A DNA stretch of 64,000 nt from Streptomyces asoensis (GTDB lineage: Bacteria > Actinomycetota > Actinomycetes > Streptomycetales > Streptomycetaceae), in contig NZ_CP049838.1 in the NCBI RefSeq assembly GCF_013085465.1, forward strand, positions 4,216,001 through 4,280,000. Direction: 5' to 3'. This document shows positions 17,650 to 26,563 of the stretch, in pieces. Numbering within the stretch: the stretch's first letter is position 1; every line of letters begins with the position of its first letter. The notes under the pieces were generated by a model, which ran no database searches, was not told the origin of the DNA, and was given only the letters and a program-made list of their open reading frames with translations. Made by a program: the position numbers and the translations under genes.

Positions 17650-19428
17650 GTGGACGCGCAAGGCCGTGGGCGGGCGGACAACATCGACCCCGCAGACCAG
17701 TGGGTGCTCAATCCGAACACCGGCGAATACGAACTGCGACTGACTCCTTCCGCACCGCAATCGTCGGTGCCCGGGCCTCGTAGATCCGACTCCGGCAAGA
17801 CCGGCGGCGGAGGCGCGGCGCGCGGCCGTACGGCGGCGCCGGGCGGGGGTTCGGCGTCGTCGTCGCCCGAGGAGACGCCGGACCCGGAGGTGCCTTCGCC
17901 GCGCCGCCGCCGGGGCGCACCGCCGGAGGAACCGGCGGCGAACCGGCGTGGCCGCCGGCCGGTGAAGAAGAAGTCGAAGGCGAAGAAGATCCTGCTGTGG
18001 ACCGGCGGGATCATGGCTTTCGTCCTGGTGGGTACGGCCGGTGCGGCCTATCTCTATCTCGAGCACCTCAACGACAACATCACGTCCGTCTCCGACGACG
18101 GCGCGAGCACCGGTGGCTTCAGCAAGGACAAGGCCATCAACCTGCTGGTGATCGGCACCGACAAGCGCACCGGTTCGGGCAACGAGGGCTACGGCGACTC
18201 CGGCAGCGTGGGTCACGCGGACACCACGATCCTGCTGCACGTCTCCAAGGACCGGACGAACGCGACCGCGCTCAGCATCCCGCGCGACCTGATCGTGGAC
18301 GTCCCGGACTGCGAGACCAAGCAGGAGGACGGCTCCACCAAGGTCATCAAGGGCTCGGACGGCGTCCGCTTCAACACCAGCCTCGGGCAGGACGATCGCA
18401 CGCCGAGCTGCACCGTGCGCACGGTCACCGAACTGACCGGGATCCAGGCGGACAATTTCATGGTGGCCGACTTCAACGCGGTCAAGACGCTGACCACGGC
18501 GGTCGGCGGCGTCGAGGTGTGCCTGGCGAAGGACATCGACGACGAGGACTCGCATCTGAAGCTGTCGAAGGGCACCCACACCATCGAGGGCGAGCAGGCA
18601 CTGGCCTTCGTGCGCACCCGGCACTCCGTCGGCTTCGGCGGCGACCTGAGCCGGATCGAGCTCCAGCAGCAGTTCCTCAGCGCGCTGATGCGCAAGCTGA
18701 AGTCGAACGACACGCTCACCAGCCCGACCAAGATGATCAAGCTGGCGGAGGCGGGCACGAAGGCGCTGACCGTCGACTCCCAGCTGGACACCATCGACAA
18801 GCTGAAGGACCTGGGTCTGGAGCTGGGCAAGCTCAACGTGAAGAACCTGACCTTCACCACCGTGCCGGTGGTCGACAACCCGGCCGAGAAGGTCGCGGCC
18901 ACGGTCGTCGTGAACGCCTCGACGGCGCCCACCGTCTTCCAGATGATCAAGGACGACGTCTCCTTCACCGAGGTGAAGGAGCAGGCGGCGGCGTCGAAGA
19001 ACGCGGCTGCCGCGGCCGCGGCGGCCCGCCTCAAGGGCACCCAGTCCGCCGCCTCCGCGGTGCGGGTGCAGGTCATGAACGGCGGCGCTCCGGCCGGCAG
19101 CGCACAGGAAACTCTTAACTGGCTACAGAATGATGAGGGCGTGACGAAGTCCGAGAACGCGGGCAACGCGCCCGCGGAACTGAGCAAGACGACGCTCGAG
19201 TACGCGCCCGACCAGGCCGACCAGGCACGCAAGCTCGCCGCCATCATGGGGCTGCCCGGTACCGCTCTGAAGCCGGGCAAGAGCGTCGAGAACTCCCAGG
19301 GTCTGCCGACGATGACGCTGACGCTGGGCAAGGACTTCAAGGGCGCGGGCGTCTCGCTCACAGCTCCGACCACCGTGCCGGACACGGTCCAGAAGTCCAC
19401 GGCGGACAAGGTCGAGTGCGCCAAGTAG
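17650..19428 (+). CDS. LCP family protein 2 with long N-terminal tail and LytR_C domain
   Basis: 592 residues from the GTG at 17650 (VDAQGRGRADNIDPADQW), with GGAGG about 14 bases upstream. The cytoplasmic tail of about 110 residues is Pro/Ser/Arg-rich and ends in KKKSKAKK before the membrane anchor (LLWTGGIMAFVLVGTAGAAY). LCP motifs are LLVIGTDKRTG, TTILLHVSKD, LSIPRDLIVDVPDC and AFVRTRHSV. A C-terminal LytR_C domain is present (VRVQVMNGGAPAGSAQETL). Predicted wall-polymer ligase. Followed by a hairpin terminator at 19438, so the third LCP gene may be separately expressed. Confidence 0.93.
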   Translation: MDAQGRGRADNIDPADQWVLNPNTGEYELRLTPSAPQSSVPGPRRSDSGKTGGGGAARGRTAAPGGGSASSSPEETPDPEVPSPRRRRGAPPEEPAANRRGRRPVKKKSKAKKILLWTGGIMAFVLVGTAGAAYLYLEHLNDNITSVSDDGASTGGFSKDKAINLLVIGTDKRTGSGNEGYGDSGSVGHADTTILLHVSKDRTNATALSIPRDLIVDVPDCETKQEDGSTKVIKGSDGVRFNTSLGQDDRTPSCTVRTVTELTGIQADNFMVADFNAVKTLTTAVGGVEVCLAKDIDDEDSHLKLSKGTHTIEGEQALAFVRTRHSVGFGGDLSRIELQQQFLSALMRKLKSNDTLTSPTKMIKLAEAGTKALTVDSQLDTIDKLKDLGLELGKLNVKNLTFTTVPVVDNPAEKVAATVVVNASTAPTVFQMIKDDVSFTEVKEQAAASKNAAAAAAAARLKGTQSAASAVRVQVMNGGAPAGSAQETLNWLQNDEGVTKSENAGNAPAELSKTTLEYAPDQADQARKLAAIMGLPGTALKPGKSVENSQGLPTMTLTLGKDFKGAGVSLTAPTTVPDTVQKSTADKVECAK

Positions 19429-19437
19429 GTAACCCTT

Positions 19438-19477
19438 CGGGCCCGTCGTGCGTCTGACTTGACGCGGGACGGGCCCG
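19438..19477 (+). terminator. Hairpin between LCP genes 2 and 3
   Basis: CGGGCCCGTCGTGCGTC (19438-19454) and GACGCGGGACGGGCCCG (19461-19477) pair at 15 of 17 positions around a six-base loop. No T tract follows, as is usual for Streptomyces. Confidence 0.65.
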
Positions 19478-19509
19478 TGTCAGGCGCATGGCGGGGAGGG
19501 GCAGGGGAA

Positions 19510-21156
19510 TTGGCGGGGAGCAGTGGGGTGCGGAGGGAGGTTCCCGCGGTCGAGGACACGGTGTCCCCGGCGGCGCGGGAACAACAGGACGAGACCGCGT
19601 CCGAGGGGGACGGCGGAGCGGGTGGCGGTGCGGGTGGCGGGCGCGGCGCGGGCCGGAACGCGGATCGCAGACGCCGACGTCGACGCGCGTTGCGCTGGTC
19701 GGCGACGGTGCTCGCGCTGGTCATACTCGGCGGCGCGGGGGCCGGATACCTCTACTACGAACACCTGAACGCGAACATCAAGAGCGACGACCTGAACATC
19801 GGTGACGCGAAGGACCGGGCGGCCAAGACGGAGGCCAACTCGGCCGGGCAGACGGCACTGAACATCCTGCTGATCGGTTCGGACGCCCGTGACACGGCGG
19901 AGAACCAGAAGCTCGGCGGCGCCAAGGACACCTTCGACGGTCCCCCGCTCGCGGACGTCCAGATGCTGCTGCACATATCGGCGGACCGCAGCAACATGTC
20001 GGTGGTGAGCATGCCGCGCGACACGCTGCTGGACATCCCCAAGTGCACGGACCCCGACGACGGGACCACCTACGGGGCGCTGACCGACGAGATGACGAAC
20101 GTGTCGCTCGGTCGCGGCGGCCCGGGCTGCACGGTGGCCACCTGGGAGAAACTCACCGACATCCACATCGACCACTTCATGATGATCGACTTCTCCGGTG
20201 TGGTGTCGATGGCGGACGCGATCGGCGGCGTCCCGGTCTGCGTGGACGCCAATGTCTACTCGCACACCAGCACCGGCAAGGGCTCCGGTCTGAAGCTGGA
20301 GGAGGGCACGCACGCCGTCAAGGGCAAGCAGGCCCTCCAGTGGCTGCGTACCCGCTACGGCTTCGAGGACGACACCGACCTGGCCCGTGCCAAGGCGCAG
20401 CACATGTACATGAACTCGATGGTCCGCGAGCTGCGGGCGAACGCCAAGCTGACCAACCCCAACAAGCTGCGCAAGCTCGCCGAGGCGGCCACGAAGGCGA
20501 TCACCGTCGACGACGGCCTCGACACCATCACGAAGATGTACGACCTGGCGGGCGAGCTGAAGAAGGTGCCCACCGAGCGCATCACGATGACGACGATGCC
20601 GAACCGCTACCAGGGCAGCCGGGTGGTGCCCACGGACGACGCCAAGCAGCTGTTCCGTCTGGTGCGCGAGGACATCGCCCTGGACGGCAAGGACGCCAAG
20701 AAGGCCACCGCCAGCCCGACGCCGACGGTCACCGACCCGGCCGCCGCGATCGGCGAGATCGCGGTGCAGGTGCACAACGGGACGTCCACGAGCGCGCTGG
20801 GGCCGGTCAGCGGGCGCGCCAAGGCGGTGACCCAGGTGCTGACGGGCAAGGGATTCACCGAGGCCGTCGCGGACACCTCGGCGGCCACGGCCGTGGGGGC
20901 CACGGTGGTCCGCTACCCGAGCGCCGACCTGGAGGGCGACGCCGAGGTGGTCGCCAAGGCCCTCGGCATCCCGACGGGTCAGGTGAAGAAGTCCACCGAG
21001 GTCTCCGGGGTCACGGTCGTCGTGGGCGCGGACTGGCGGTCGGGGACGGCGTACAAGGCGCCGGTGAAGGACGACACGACGCCCGACACGGCCGGGGCGA
21101 TCAACGCGTCGGACACCAGTCAGTGCATGCACGTGGACCCGAACTACACCTGGTAG
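19510..21156 (+). CDS. LCP family protein 3 with LytR_C domain
   Basis: About 548 residues. The start is uncertain: TTG at 19510 has GGGGAGGGG eight bases upstream, and GTG at 19528 has GGGGAG seven bases upstream. Codons further 5' overlap the terminator hairpin. Gly/Arg-rich cytoplasmic tail, then a membrane anchor (about 60 residues in, VLALVILGGAGAGYLYYEHL). LCP motifs are NILLIGSDARD, MLLHISADRSNMSVVSMPRD, IDHFMMIDFSGVV and QWLRTRYGF. A C-terminal LytR_C domain begins IAVQVHNGTSTSALGPV. Predicted glycopolymer-to-peptidoglycan ligase. Ends at a hairpin shared with the convergent GT2 gene. Confidence 0.92.
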   Translation: MAGSSGVRREVPAVEDTVSPAAREQQDETASEGDGGAGGGAGGGRGAGRNADRRRRRRRALRWSATVLALVILGGAGAGYLYYEHLNANIKSDDLNIGDAKDRAAKTEANSAGQTALNILLIGSDARDTAENQKLGGAKDTFDGPPLADVQMLLHISADRSNMSVVSMPRDTLLDIPKCTDPDDGTTYGALTDEMTNVSLGRGGPGCTVATWEKLTDIHIDHFMMIDFSGVVSMADAIGGVPVCVDANVYSHTSTGKGSGLKLEEGTHAVKGKQALQWLRTRYGFEDDTDLARAKAQHMYMNSMVRELRANAKLTNPNKLRKLAEAATKAITVDDGLDTITKMYDLAGELKKVPTERITMTTMPNRYQGSRVVPTDDAKQLFRLVREDIALDGKDAKKATASPTPTVTDPAAAIGEIAVQVHNGTSTSALGPVSGRAKAVTQVLTGKGFTEAVADTSAATAVGATVVRYPSADLEGDAEVVAKALGIPTGQVKKSTEVSGVTVVVGADWRSGTAYKAPVKDDTTPDTAGAINASDTSQCMHVDPNYTW

Positions 21157-21178
21157 CCCGGGTCCTGTGGCGTCCTGA

Positions 21179-21212
21179 GGGCGCGCTCCGGAAGTGCTTC
21201 GTGAGCGCGCCC
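21179..21212. terminator. Bidirectional hairpin between LCP 3 and the GT2 gene
   Basis: GGGCGCGCTC (21179-21188) and GAGCGCGCCC (21203-21212) are perfect ten-base arms around a 14-base loop, between two convergent genes. Confidence 0.7.
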
Positions 21213-21241
21213 CTTCGGCTGCCGGTGAGGCGGTGCGGTGC

Positions 21242-22285
21242 TCAGTGCGCGTCGGTGAGGACGGCGGGGCGCCGCGAGGCGATGACCTTCCTGGCCAGCG
21301 CCTTGGGACTGGTCAGGAAGCCGAAGCCCCACGACATGTGCATGGTGGCGAGGGCCACGGGGATCTGGAGCCGTGCCTTCAGCGGCAGCCCCTTGCCGGC
21401 CGGCAGCGACCCGGCGACGATCGCCGCGAGGTAGCCGCCGGGGATCACGAAGCCCAGCGGGGTGAGTGCGGCGCCCACGACGATGCCGGCGGCTATCGCG
21501 CACACCGCGGTGGGCGGGGCGAGGTAGCGCAGGTTGATGGAGCCCTCGTGGTAGCGGGCGACGACGTGCCGCCAACGGCCGTAGTCCTTGTACTGCTTGG
21601 CGAGCGCCTTGACGCTGGGCCGCGGCCGGTACGACACCTTGAGCTCGGGCGAGAACCAGATGAGCCCGCCGGCCTCCCTGATCCGGAAGTTCAGCTCCCA
21701 GTCCTGGGCGCGGATGAACTCCTCGTTGTAGCCGCCCTGTTGCTCCAGCGCCGCGCGCCGGAAGACGCCGAGATACACGGTCTCGGCGGGGCCGGCCTGC
21801 CCTCCCGTGTGGAAGGCGGCGTTGCCGACCCCGATCTTCGAGGTCATGGCCGCGGCCACCGCGTGCTCCCAGTCGTTCTCGCCCTCGGCGTGCATGATCC
21901 CGCCGACGTTCTGCGCACCGGTCTCCTCCAGGAGCCGTACGGCGGTGGCGATGTAGTTCGGGGAGAGCATGCCGTGCCCGTCGACGCGGACGACGATCGG
22001 ATGGCGGGAGGCCTTGATCGCGGCGTTGAGCGCGGCGGGCGTACGCCCTGAGGGGTTGGGGACGGTGTGCACGCGCTTGTTGCCGGAGGCTGTCTCGGCG
22101 ACGAGCTCGGCCGCGATCTCTTCCGTACGGTCCGTGGACGGACCGATGGCGATCACGACCTCCATCTCGCCGGCGTACTCCTGCGCGAGGATCGCTTGGA
22201 CGGCTCCGCGCAGATGCCGCTCCTCGTTGAGGACGGGCATGATGACGGACACTGCGGGGAGCTGCACGTCGGGCTTGGCGTTCAT
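21242..22285 (-). CDS. Glycosyltransferase family 2 protein
   Basis: 347 residues. GT-A fold signature near the N-terminus (VSVIMPVLNEERHLRGAV), nucleotide-sugar motif VVRVDGHG in place of the usual DxD, and AQDWELNFRIRE later as the acceptor-side motif. Two hydrophobic stretches near the C-terminus (CAIAAGIVVGAALTPLG, GGYLAAIVAGSL) give a membrane-bound tail. Related enzymes (ExoA/succinoglycan type) build exopolysaccharide on a lipid carrier. Its position between LCP genes supports a role in making a polymer that LCP proteins attach. Divergent from LCP 4. Confidence 0.9.
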   Translation of the reverse strand: MNAKPDVQLPAVSVIMPVLNEERHLRGAVQAILAQEYAGEMEVVIAIGPSTDRTEEIAAELVAETASGNKRVHTVPNPSGRTPAALNAAIKASRHPIVVRVDGHGMLSPNYIATAVRLLEETGAQNVGGIMHAEGENDWEHAVAAAMTSKIGVGNAAFHTGGQAGPAETVYLGVFRRAALEQQGGYNEEFIRAQDWELNFRIREAGGLIWFSPELKVSYRPRPSVKALAKQYKDYGRWRHVVARYHEGSINLRYLAPPTAVCAIAAGIVVGAALTPLGFVIPGGYLAAIVAGSLPAGKGLPLKARLQIPVALATMHMSWGFGFLTSPKALARKVIASRRPAVLTDAH

Positions 22286-22417
22286 AGGGGGCTCACGTTA
22301 CCGCGAACGGGGGACACGGCCCGCCCCGCCGGGTGCGCTGCGCCGGTCGGCAGATCGTATGGCCCTACCGTTCCAACGGCCACCACCGCCCACGGCCGCC
22401 GCCCGGAGGTGCCCCGT

Positions 22418-23878
22418 ATGCCCCCCACACCGTCCCGGTCCCCGCGTCGCCCCCACCCGGCACGCCGTCCACCACGTCGTCCCGCCCGGCGCGGGCGCCC
22501 CCGCTGGGCCATGCGGGCGACGACCACGCTCTCGGTGGTGCTGCTCGCCGCCGCCGGGATCGGTCACTCGGTGGTCGCCGGCCTCGACGCGGAGATCACC
22601 CGGGTCGACCCCTTCAAGGACATGAAGAACCGTCCGCGGGCCGGCCACGGCATGAACGTCCTGCTGGTCGGCACCGACGGCCGCGACGACATCACGGAGG
22701 CGGAGCGCCGCCGCTACCGCCTGGGCGGGGCCCCCTGTCACTGCACCGACACGATCATGATCGTGCACATCTCGGACGACCGTGAGCGGGCCAGCGTCGT
22801 CAGTCTCCCGCGCGACTCCTACGCCGAGACGCCGCCGCACACCGACCAGGTCACCGGCAAGGAGCACAGCGGCCACCCGATCAGGATCAACTCGGCCTAC
22901 GCGGAGGGCGGGCCGCAGCTCACCGTCCGCACGGTCGAGAACATGACCCACGTGAAGATCGACCACTACCTGGAGGTCGACTTCACCAGCTTCATGAAGA
23001 CCGTGGACGTGCTGGGCGGCGTGAAGATCTGCACGGCGGAGCCCCTGAAGGACGCGTACACGGGCCTGGACCTGGCGCCGGGCGCGCACACGCTCAAGGG
23101 CGGCCAGGCCCTCCAGTACGTCCGCTCCCGGCACACGGACGCCTCGTCCGACCTGGGCAGGATGAAACACCAGCAGCGCTTCCTGGCGGCCCTGGTGGAC
23201 CGGGCCACCTCCTCCGGGGTACTGCTGAACCCGCTGAGGTTCCGGGACGTGACGCGGGCGGTGCTCGGCTCGGTACGGGCCGACCGGGGCTTCGGCACGG
23301 ACGAGCTCCTCGACCTCGGCCGGGCGATGCGCACCTTCTCCCCTTCCTCCTCCGAGTTCACGACGGTCCCCATCGGCCGGATGAACTACGTCGTGAAGGG
23401 CCTCGGCTCGACGCTGAAGTGGGACCCGGTGAAGGCGCAGCGCCTCTTCCGCGCCCTGCGCGAGGACGAGCCCCTCGCCACCGCGGGAGCCCGGCCGCGC
23501 GGCGACGGAACACGCGTGGACGTGGCCCCGCAGCAGATCCACGTCCAGGTCGAGAACGGCACCCGTACGGCGGGACTCGGCAAGCGGGTGGACGCGGCGC
23601 TGGCGGCGACGGGCTTCCGTACGACCCGGCAGCCGGTCAGCGCGGCCGACCCCTCGACCCGGCGCACGGTCGTCGCCTACGACCCCCGCTGGGACCGCTC
23701 CGCGAAGTCTCTCGCGACGGCCCTGCCGGGCAGCGAACTGCGGGCCGTGAAGGGCCTCGGGTCCACGCTGAAGGTCATCGCGGGGACCGACTTCCGCAAG
23801 GTCCGGAAGGTGCGGGCGGCCCAGGTGGAGCAGGGCGAGTCGGGAGTGGTGCGCGGGGACGAAGTGGGCTGTTCCTAG
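22418..23878 (+). CDS. LCP family protein 4 with LytR_C domain
   Basis: 486 residues from the ATG at 22418, with GGAGGT seven bases upstream. The frame is open upstream to 22067, but that part overlaps the divergent GT2 gene. Short Pro/Arg-rich cytoplasmic tail, membrane anchor (TTTLSVVLLAAAGIGHSVVA), LCP motifs NVLLVGTDGRDD, MIVHISDD, VSLPRDSYAETPP, IDHYLEVDFTSF and YVRSRHTD, then a LytR_C domain (IHVQVENGTRTAGLGKRV). A PCHC pair of cysteines lies within the first part of the domain, which could form a disulfide. Confidence 0.93.
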   Translation: MPPTPSRSPRRPHPARRPPRRPARRGRPRWAMRATTTLSVVLLAAAGIGHSVVAGLDAEITRVDPFKDMKNRPRAGHGMNVLLVGTDGRDDITEAERRRYRLGGAPCHCTDTIMIVHISDDRERASVVSLPRDSYAETPPHTDQVTGKEHSGHPIRINSAYAEGGPQLTVRTVENMTHVKIDHYLEVDFTSFMKTVDVLGGVKICTAEPLKDAYTGLDLAPGAHTLKGGQALQYVRSRHTDASSDLGRMKHQQRFLAALVDRATSSGVLLNPLRFRDVTRAVLGSVRADRGFGTDELLDLGRAMRTFSPSSSEFTTVPIGRMNYVVKGLGSTLKWDPVKAQRLFRALREDEPLATAGARPRGDGTRVDVAPQQIHVQVENGTRTAGLGKRVDAALAATGFRTTRQPVSAADPSTRRTVVAYDPRWDRSAKSLATALPGSELRAVKGLGSTLKVIAGTDFRKVRKVRAAQVEQGESGVVRGDEVGCS

Positions 23879-24008
23879 GCGGATGTGCGTTTCTGGTGCG
23901 AAACGTACGGAACGGAGCCGTCCGCCCGATGGCGCGGGGCACGTGGGAGGCGTACGACGGAAGGGCACGCACGGGGCCCGCCGGGCCCCCTCACCCCCAG
24001 GAGGAGCC

Positions 24009-24371
24009 ATGACCCAGCCCGGAACCATGACCGCCATGAGCAAGGAGATGCAGGACTGCGTCGAGGCGTGCATGTCCTGCCACAGCATGTGCGAGGAGAC
24101 CATGAGCTCCTGCATGCAGATGGGCGGCCAGGCCCAGATGCAGATCATGCGCGCGCTCATGGACTGTTCCGAGACGACCCGCATGTGCGCCGACATGATG
24201 ATGCGGCGCTCGCCCATGTCGGCCGAGATGTGCGCCATGTGCGCCAAGGCGTGCGACATGTGCGCCGAGGCGTGTATGGCCATGCCGGACGATCCGCAGA
24301 TGATGCGGTGTGCGGAGTCCTGTCGCCGCTGCGCCGAGATGTGCCGCACGATGGCGGGCGCCACCATGTGA
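24009..24371 (+). CDS. Cys/Met-rich four-helix-bundle copper-storage-like protein (DUF326)
   Basis: 120 residues from the ATG at 24009, preceded by AGGAGGAG. It has 16 cysteines and 27 methionines by my count. Most cysteines are spaced CxxC, CxxxC or CxxxxxxC along predicted helices (for example CVEACMSCHSMC). This is the signature of Csp-type copper storage proteins and the DUF326 family, which line the inside of a four-helix bundle with thiols that bind many Cu(I) ions. No signal peptide, so it acts in the cytosol (Csp3-like). It is followed at once by a strong hairpin. No copper regulator or transporter gene lies next to it. Confidence 0.88.
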   Translation: MTQPGTMTAMSKEMQDCVEACMSCHSMCEETMSSCMQMGGQAQMQIMRALMDCSETTRMCADMMMRRSPMSAEMCAMCAKACDMCAEACMAMPDDPQMMRCAESCRRCAEMCRTMAGATM

Positions 24372-24385
24372 CCGTCGCCCGAACG

Positions 24386-24420
24386 CACTCAGGGGCACCC
24401 GGTGCGGGTGCCCCTGAGTG
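24386..24420. terminator. Perfect bidirectional hairpin after the copper protein gene
   Basis: CACTCAGGGGCACCC (24386-24400) and GGGTGCCCCTGAGTG (24406-24420) are perfect 15-base arms with a five-base loop, between convergent genes. Confidence 0.85.
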
Positions 24421-24450
24421 ATATTCGCCCTGCGTCGCCCTGCGGCCGGC

Positions 24451-25731
24451 TCAGTTGCCCGAGACGGTGACCTTCTCGTCGTTCTTCAGCTGGCTGACCA
24501 GCGTCTTCACCTTCGCCTTGTCCCAGACGAGGTTGCCGCCGGTGGAACCGGAGATGGGCATGTTCATCGACTTGCCGTCGCCGCTGTTGACGCCCTTCAT
24601 CGCGAAGAACATCGACCCCAGGTCGTACAGGCCCATGTCCTTGTCGACGATCAGGGTGTCCAGGCCCGCGCTCATGGTCGGGTAGAGCTTGAAGGGGTTG
24701 AGGACCGTGCCCGGGGTGGCCACCTGGTTGGCCAGGGCCGCGAGGAACTTCTGCTGGTTCTTCGTACGGTCCAGGTCGGAGCCCGCGAGCGCGTACCGGG
24801 TGCGGACGAACGCGAGGGCCTCCTCGCCGTTCAGGGTCTGCTTGCCCTTCTTGAAGTCGGCGCCCGACTTGGTGTCCTTGATGTCCTGCGGGATGTCGAT
24901 CTCGACGCCGCCGACCGAGTCCACGATGTTCGCGAAGCCCGCGAAGCCGATCTCCACGTAGTGGTCGATGCGCAGACCGGTGTTGAACTCGACCGTGCGC
25001 ACCAGCAGCTCCGGCCCGTCCTCGGCGTAGGCGGCGTTCAGCTTCACGTGCCGGCCGGTGCCCTTGTAGGTCTTGCCGGACTCGGAGCCGACGAACGTCG
25101 GGATCTCCACGTCGGAGTCGCGCGGGAGCGAGATCAGCGTGTCGCCGTTGGAGCCGGTGTGCAGGATCATCATCGAGTCCGTGCGCTTGCCCTCGGCGGA
25201 CCCGGTGTGCAGTTCCTTCTTCTCCTCGGCGGACATGCCCTCACGGCTGTCGGATCCGACGATCAGGTAGTTCGTGCCCTCGCCCGCCTCGGGCCGGTCG
25301 ATGACCTTCGACAGGTCGACCTCGCGGTTCAGCTTGCCGTCGGCCCAGAAGTAGGTGCCCACCGACGTCACGACCAGCACGGTCAGGACGGTGATCGCCG
25401 TCCACTTGATGCGGCGGCGCCAGTTCGGCGCGGGACGCGGGGCGCGGGTGCCGAGGCCCCCCGGACCGCCGGAGTCGCCGCCGCCCCCGTAGACCTCGCC
25501 CGAGCTGTAGCCGCTGTCGTAGCCGGTGTTCTGGGCGTTCGTGTAGTCGCCGTGTCCCTGGCCGTTGACGTACGACGGCTGCTGCGGGACGCCGGCGCCC
25601 TGCGGCGGCGCGGCCGGGCCGCGGCGGACCTGCCGCATGACACGCGGGCTCTCGGGCTGCGCGTTCGCGCTGCCGCCGCCGTACCGGTTGCCGCGGTCGC
25701 TGTCGGACCATCCCTCGGGCCAATCGTTCAT
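24451..25731 (-). CDS. LCP family protein 5
   Basis: 426 residues from the ATG at 25731 (MNDWPEGWSDSD). Cytoplasmic tail of about 105 residues rich in Gly, Gln, Tyr and Ser, then a membrane anchor (TAITVLTVLVVTSVGTYFW). LCP motifs are YLIVGSDSREG, MMILHTGSNGDTLISLPRDS, IDHYVEIGFAGF and AFVRTRYAL. No LytR_C domain; the protein ends shortly after the LCP core. The other four LCP genes of the block point the opposite way, so it is probably transcribed independently. The frame runs upstream to 26343 through the thioesterase gene, which is a shadow. Confidence 0.93.
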   Translation of the reverse strand: MNDWPEGWSDSDRGNRYGGGSANAQPESPRVMRQVRRGPAAPPQGAGVPQQPSYVNGQGHGDYTNAQNTGYDSGYSSGEVYGGGGDSGGPGGLGTRAPRPAPNWRRRIKWTAITVLTVLVVTSVGTYFWADGKLNREVDLSKVIDRPEAGEGTNYLIVGSDSREGMSAEEKKELHTGSAEGKRTDSMMILHTGSNGDTLISLPRDSDVEIPTFVGSESGKTYKGTGRHVKLNAAYAEDGPELLVRTVEFNTGLRIDHYVEIGFAGFANIVDSVGGVEIDIPQDIKDTKSGADFKKGKQTLNGEEALAFVRTRYALAGSDLDRTKNQQKFLAALANQVATPGTVLNPFKLYPTMSAGLDTLIVDKDMGLYDLGSMFFAMKGVNSGDGKSMNMPISGSTGGNLVWDKAKVKTLVSQLKNDEKVTVSGN

Positions 25732-25851
25732 GCGGACCAGTGTGCAGGGCAGTGCTGTGTGCCTTACAAGGGCCGTCGGAGAATCAGGGCCCCGCTGTTG
25801 CCAAGCTGACACAAAATCCCGGGTTGTCCCCGTCGGCATAAGGTGGAGGAC

Positions 25852-26412
25852 ATGACAGACCAGGTCACCGCGGCGGACTCGGGCAGCACCCCGGACATCC
25901 CGGGCAAGCCCACATCCGCCTCCCGCACCACCCTCAGCCACATCATGAGCCACAACGACACCAACCTGCTGGGCACGGTGCACGGCGGCGTGATCATGAA
26001 ACTCGTGGACGACGCGGCGGGCGCGGTGGCCGGACGGCACTCCGGCGGGCCCGCCGTCACCGCGTCCATGGACGAGATGGCGTTCCTGGAGCCGGTCCGC
26101 GTCGGCGACCTCGTCCATGTGAAGGCGCAGGTCAACTGGACCGGCCGGACGTCGATGGAGGTGGGCGTCCGGGTCCTGGCCGAACGCTGGAACGAGTCCG
26201 CGCCGCCGACCCAGGTCGGCTCGGCCTATCTGGTCTTCGCCGCCGTCGACGCCGACGGCAAACCGCGTGTGGTCCCCCCGGTCCTCCCGGAGACGGAACG
26301 CGACAAGAGGCGGTACCAGGAGGCCCAGATCCGCCGCACCCACCGGCTGGCCCGGCGCCGGGCGATCAGGGAACTGCGCGAGCGCCGCGTCGCGGAGGGG
26401 CTCGAGGACTGA
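25852..26412 (+). CDS. Acyl-CoA thioesterase (hotdog fold)
   Basis: 186 residues from the ATG at 25852, with GGTGGAGG just upstream; GTG at 25843 is an in-frame alternative. Hotdog thioesterase motifs of the cytosolic acyl-CoA hydrolase (YciA/BACH) type are HIMSHNDTNLLGTVHGG, MKLVDDAAGAVAGRHSGG and MDEMAFLEPVRVGDL. The Asn-Asp and His-Gly-Gly residues fit the active site. It hydrolyses acyl-CoA to free acid and CoA. The C-terminal 35 residues are strongly basic (LARRRAIRELRERR). Monocistronic, ending at a hairpin. Confidence 0.9.
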   Translation: MTDQVTAADSGSTPDIPGKPTSASRTTLSHIMSHNDTNLLGTVHGGVIMKLVDDAAGAVAGRHSGGPAVTASMDEMAFLEPVRVGDLVHVKAQVNWTGRTSMEVGVRVLAERWNESAPPTQVGSAYLVFAAVDADGKPRVVPPVLPETERDKRRYQEAQIRRTHRLARRRAIRELRERRVAEGLED

Positions 26413-26510
26413 ACAGACGCTTCACCCGACCGCCCCGGCATGATCAGCGTCACGGTGAGAAACCGCACGCCGACATCGTCTCCGTGTCTGTGGAGAAGGG
26501 CTGAAAGCAG

Positions 26511-26544
26511 CGAAGGGTGCCCGGTTCCCCCCGGGCACCCTTCG
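26511..26544. terminator. Bidirectional hairpin between thioesterase and acyl-CoA dehydrogenase genes
   Basis: CGAAGGGTGCCCGG (26511-26524) and CCGGGCACCCTTCG (26531-26544) are perfect 14-base arms with a six-base loop, between convergent genes. Confidence 0.85.
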
Positions 26545-26563
26545 GCCGTCGGCTCGGAGACCG

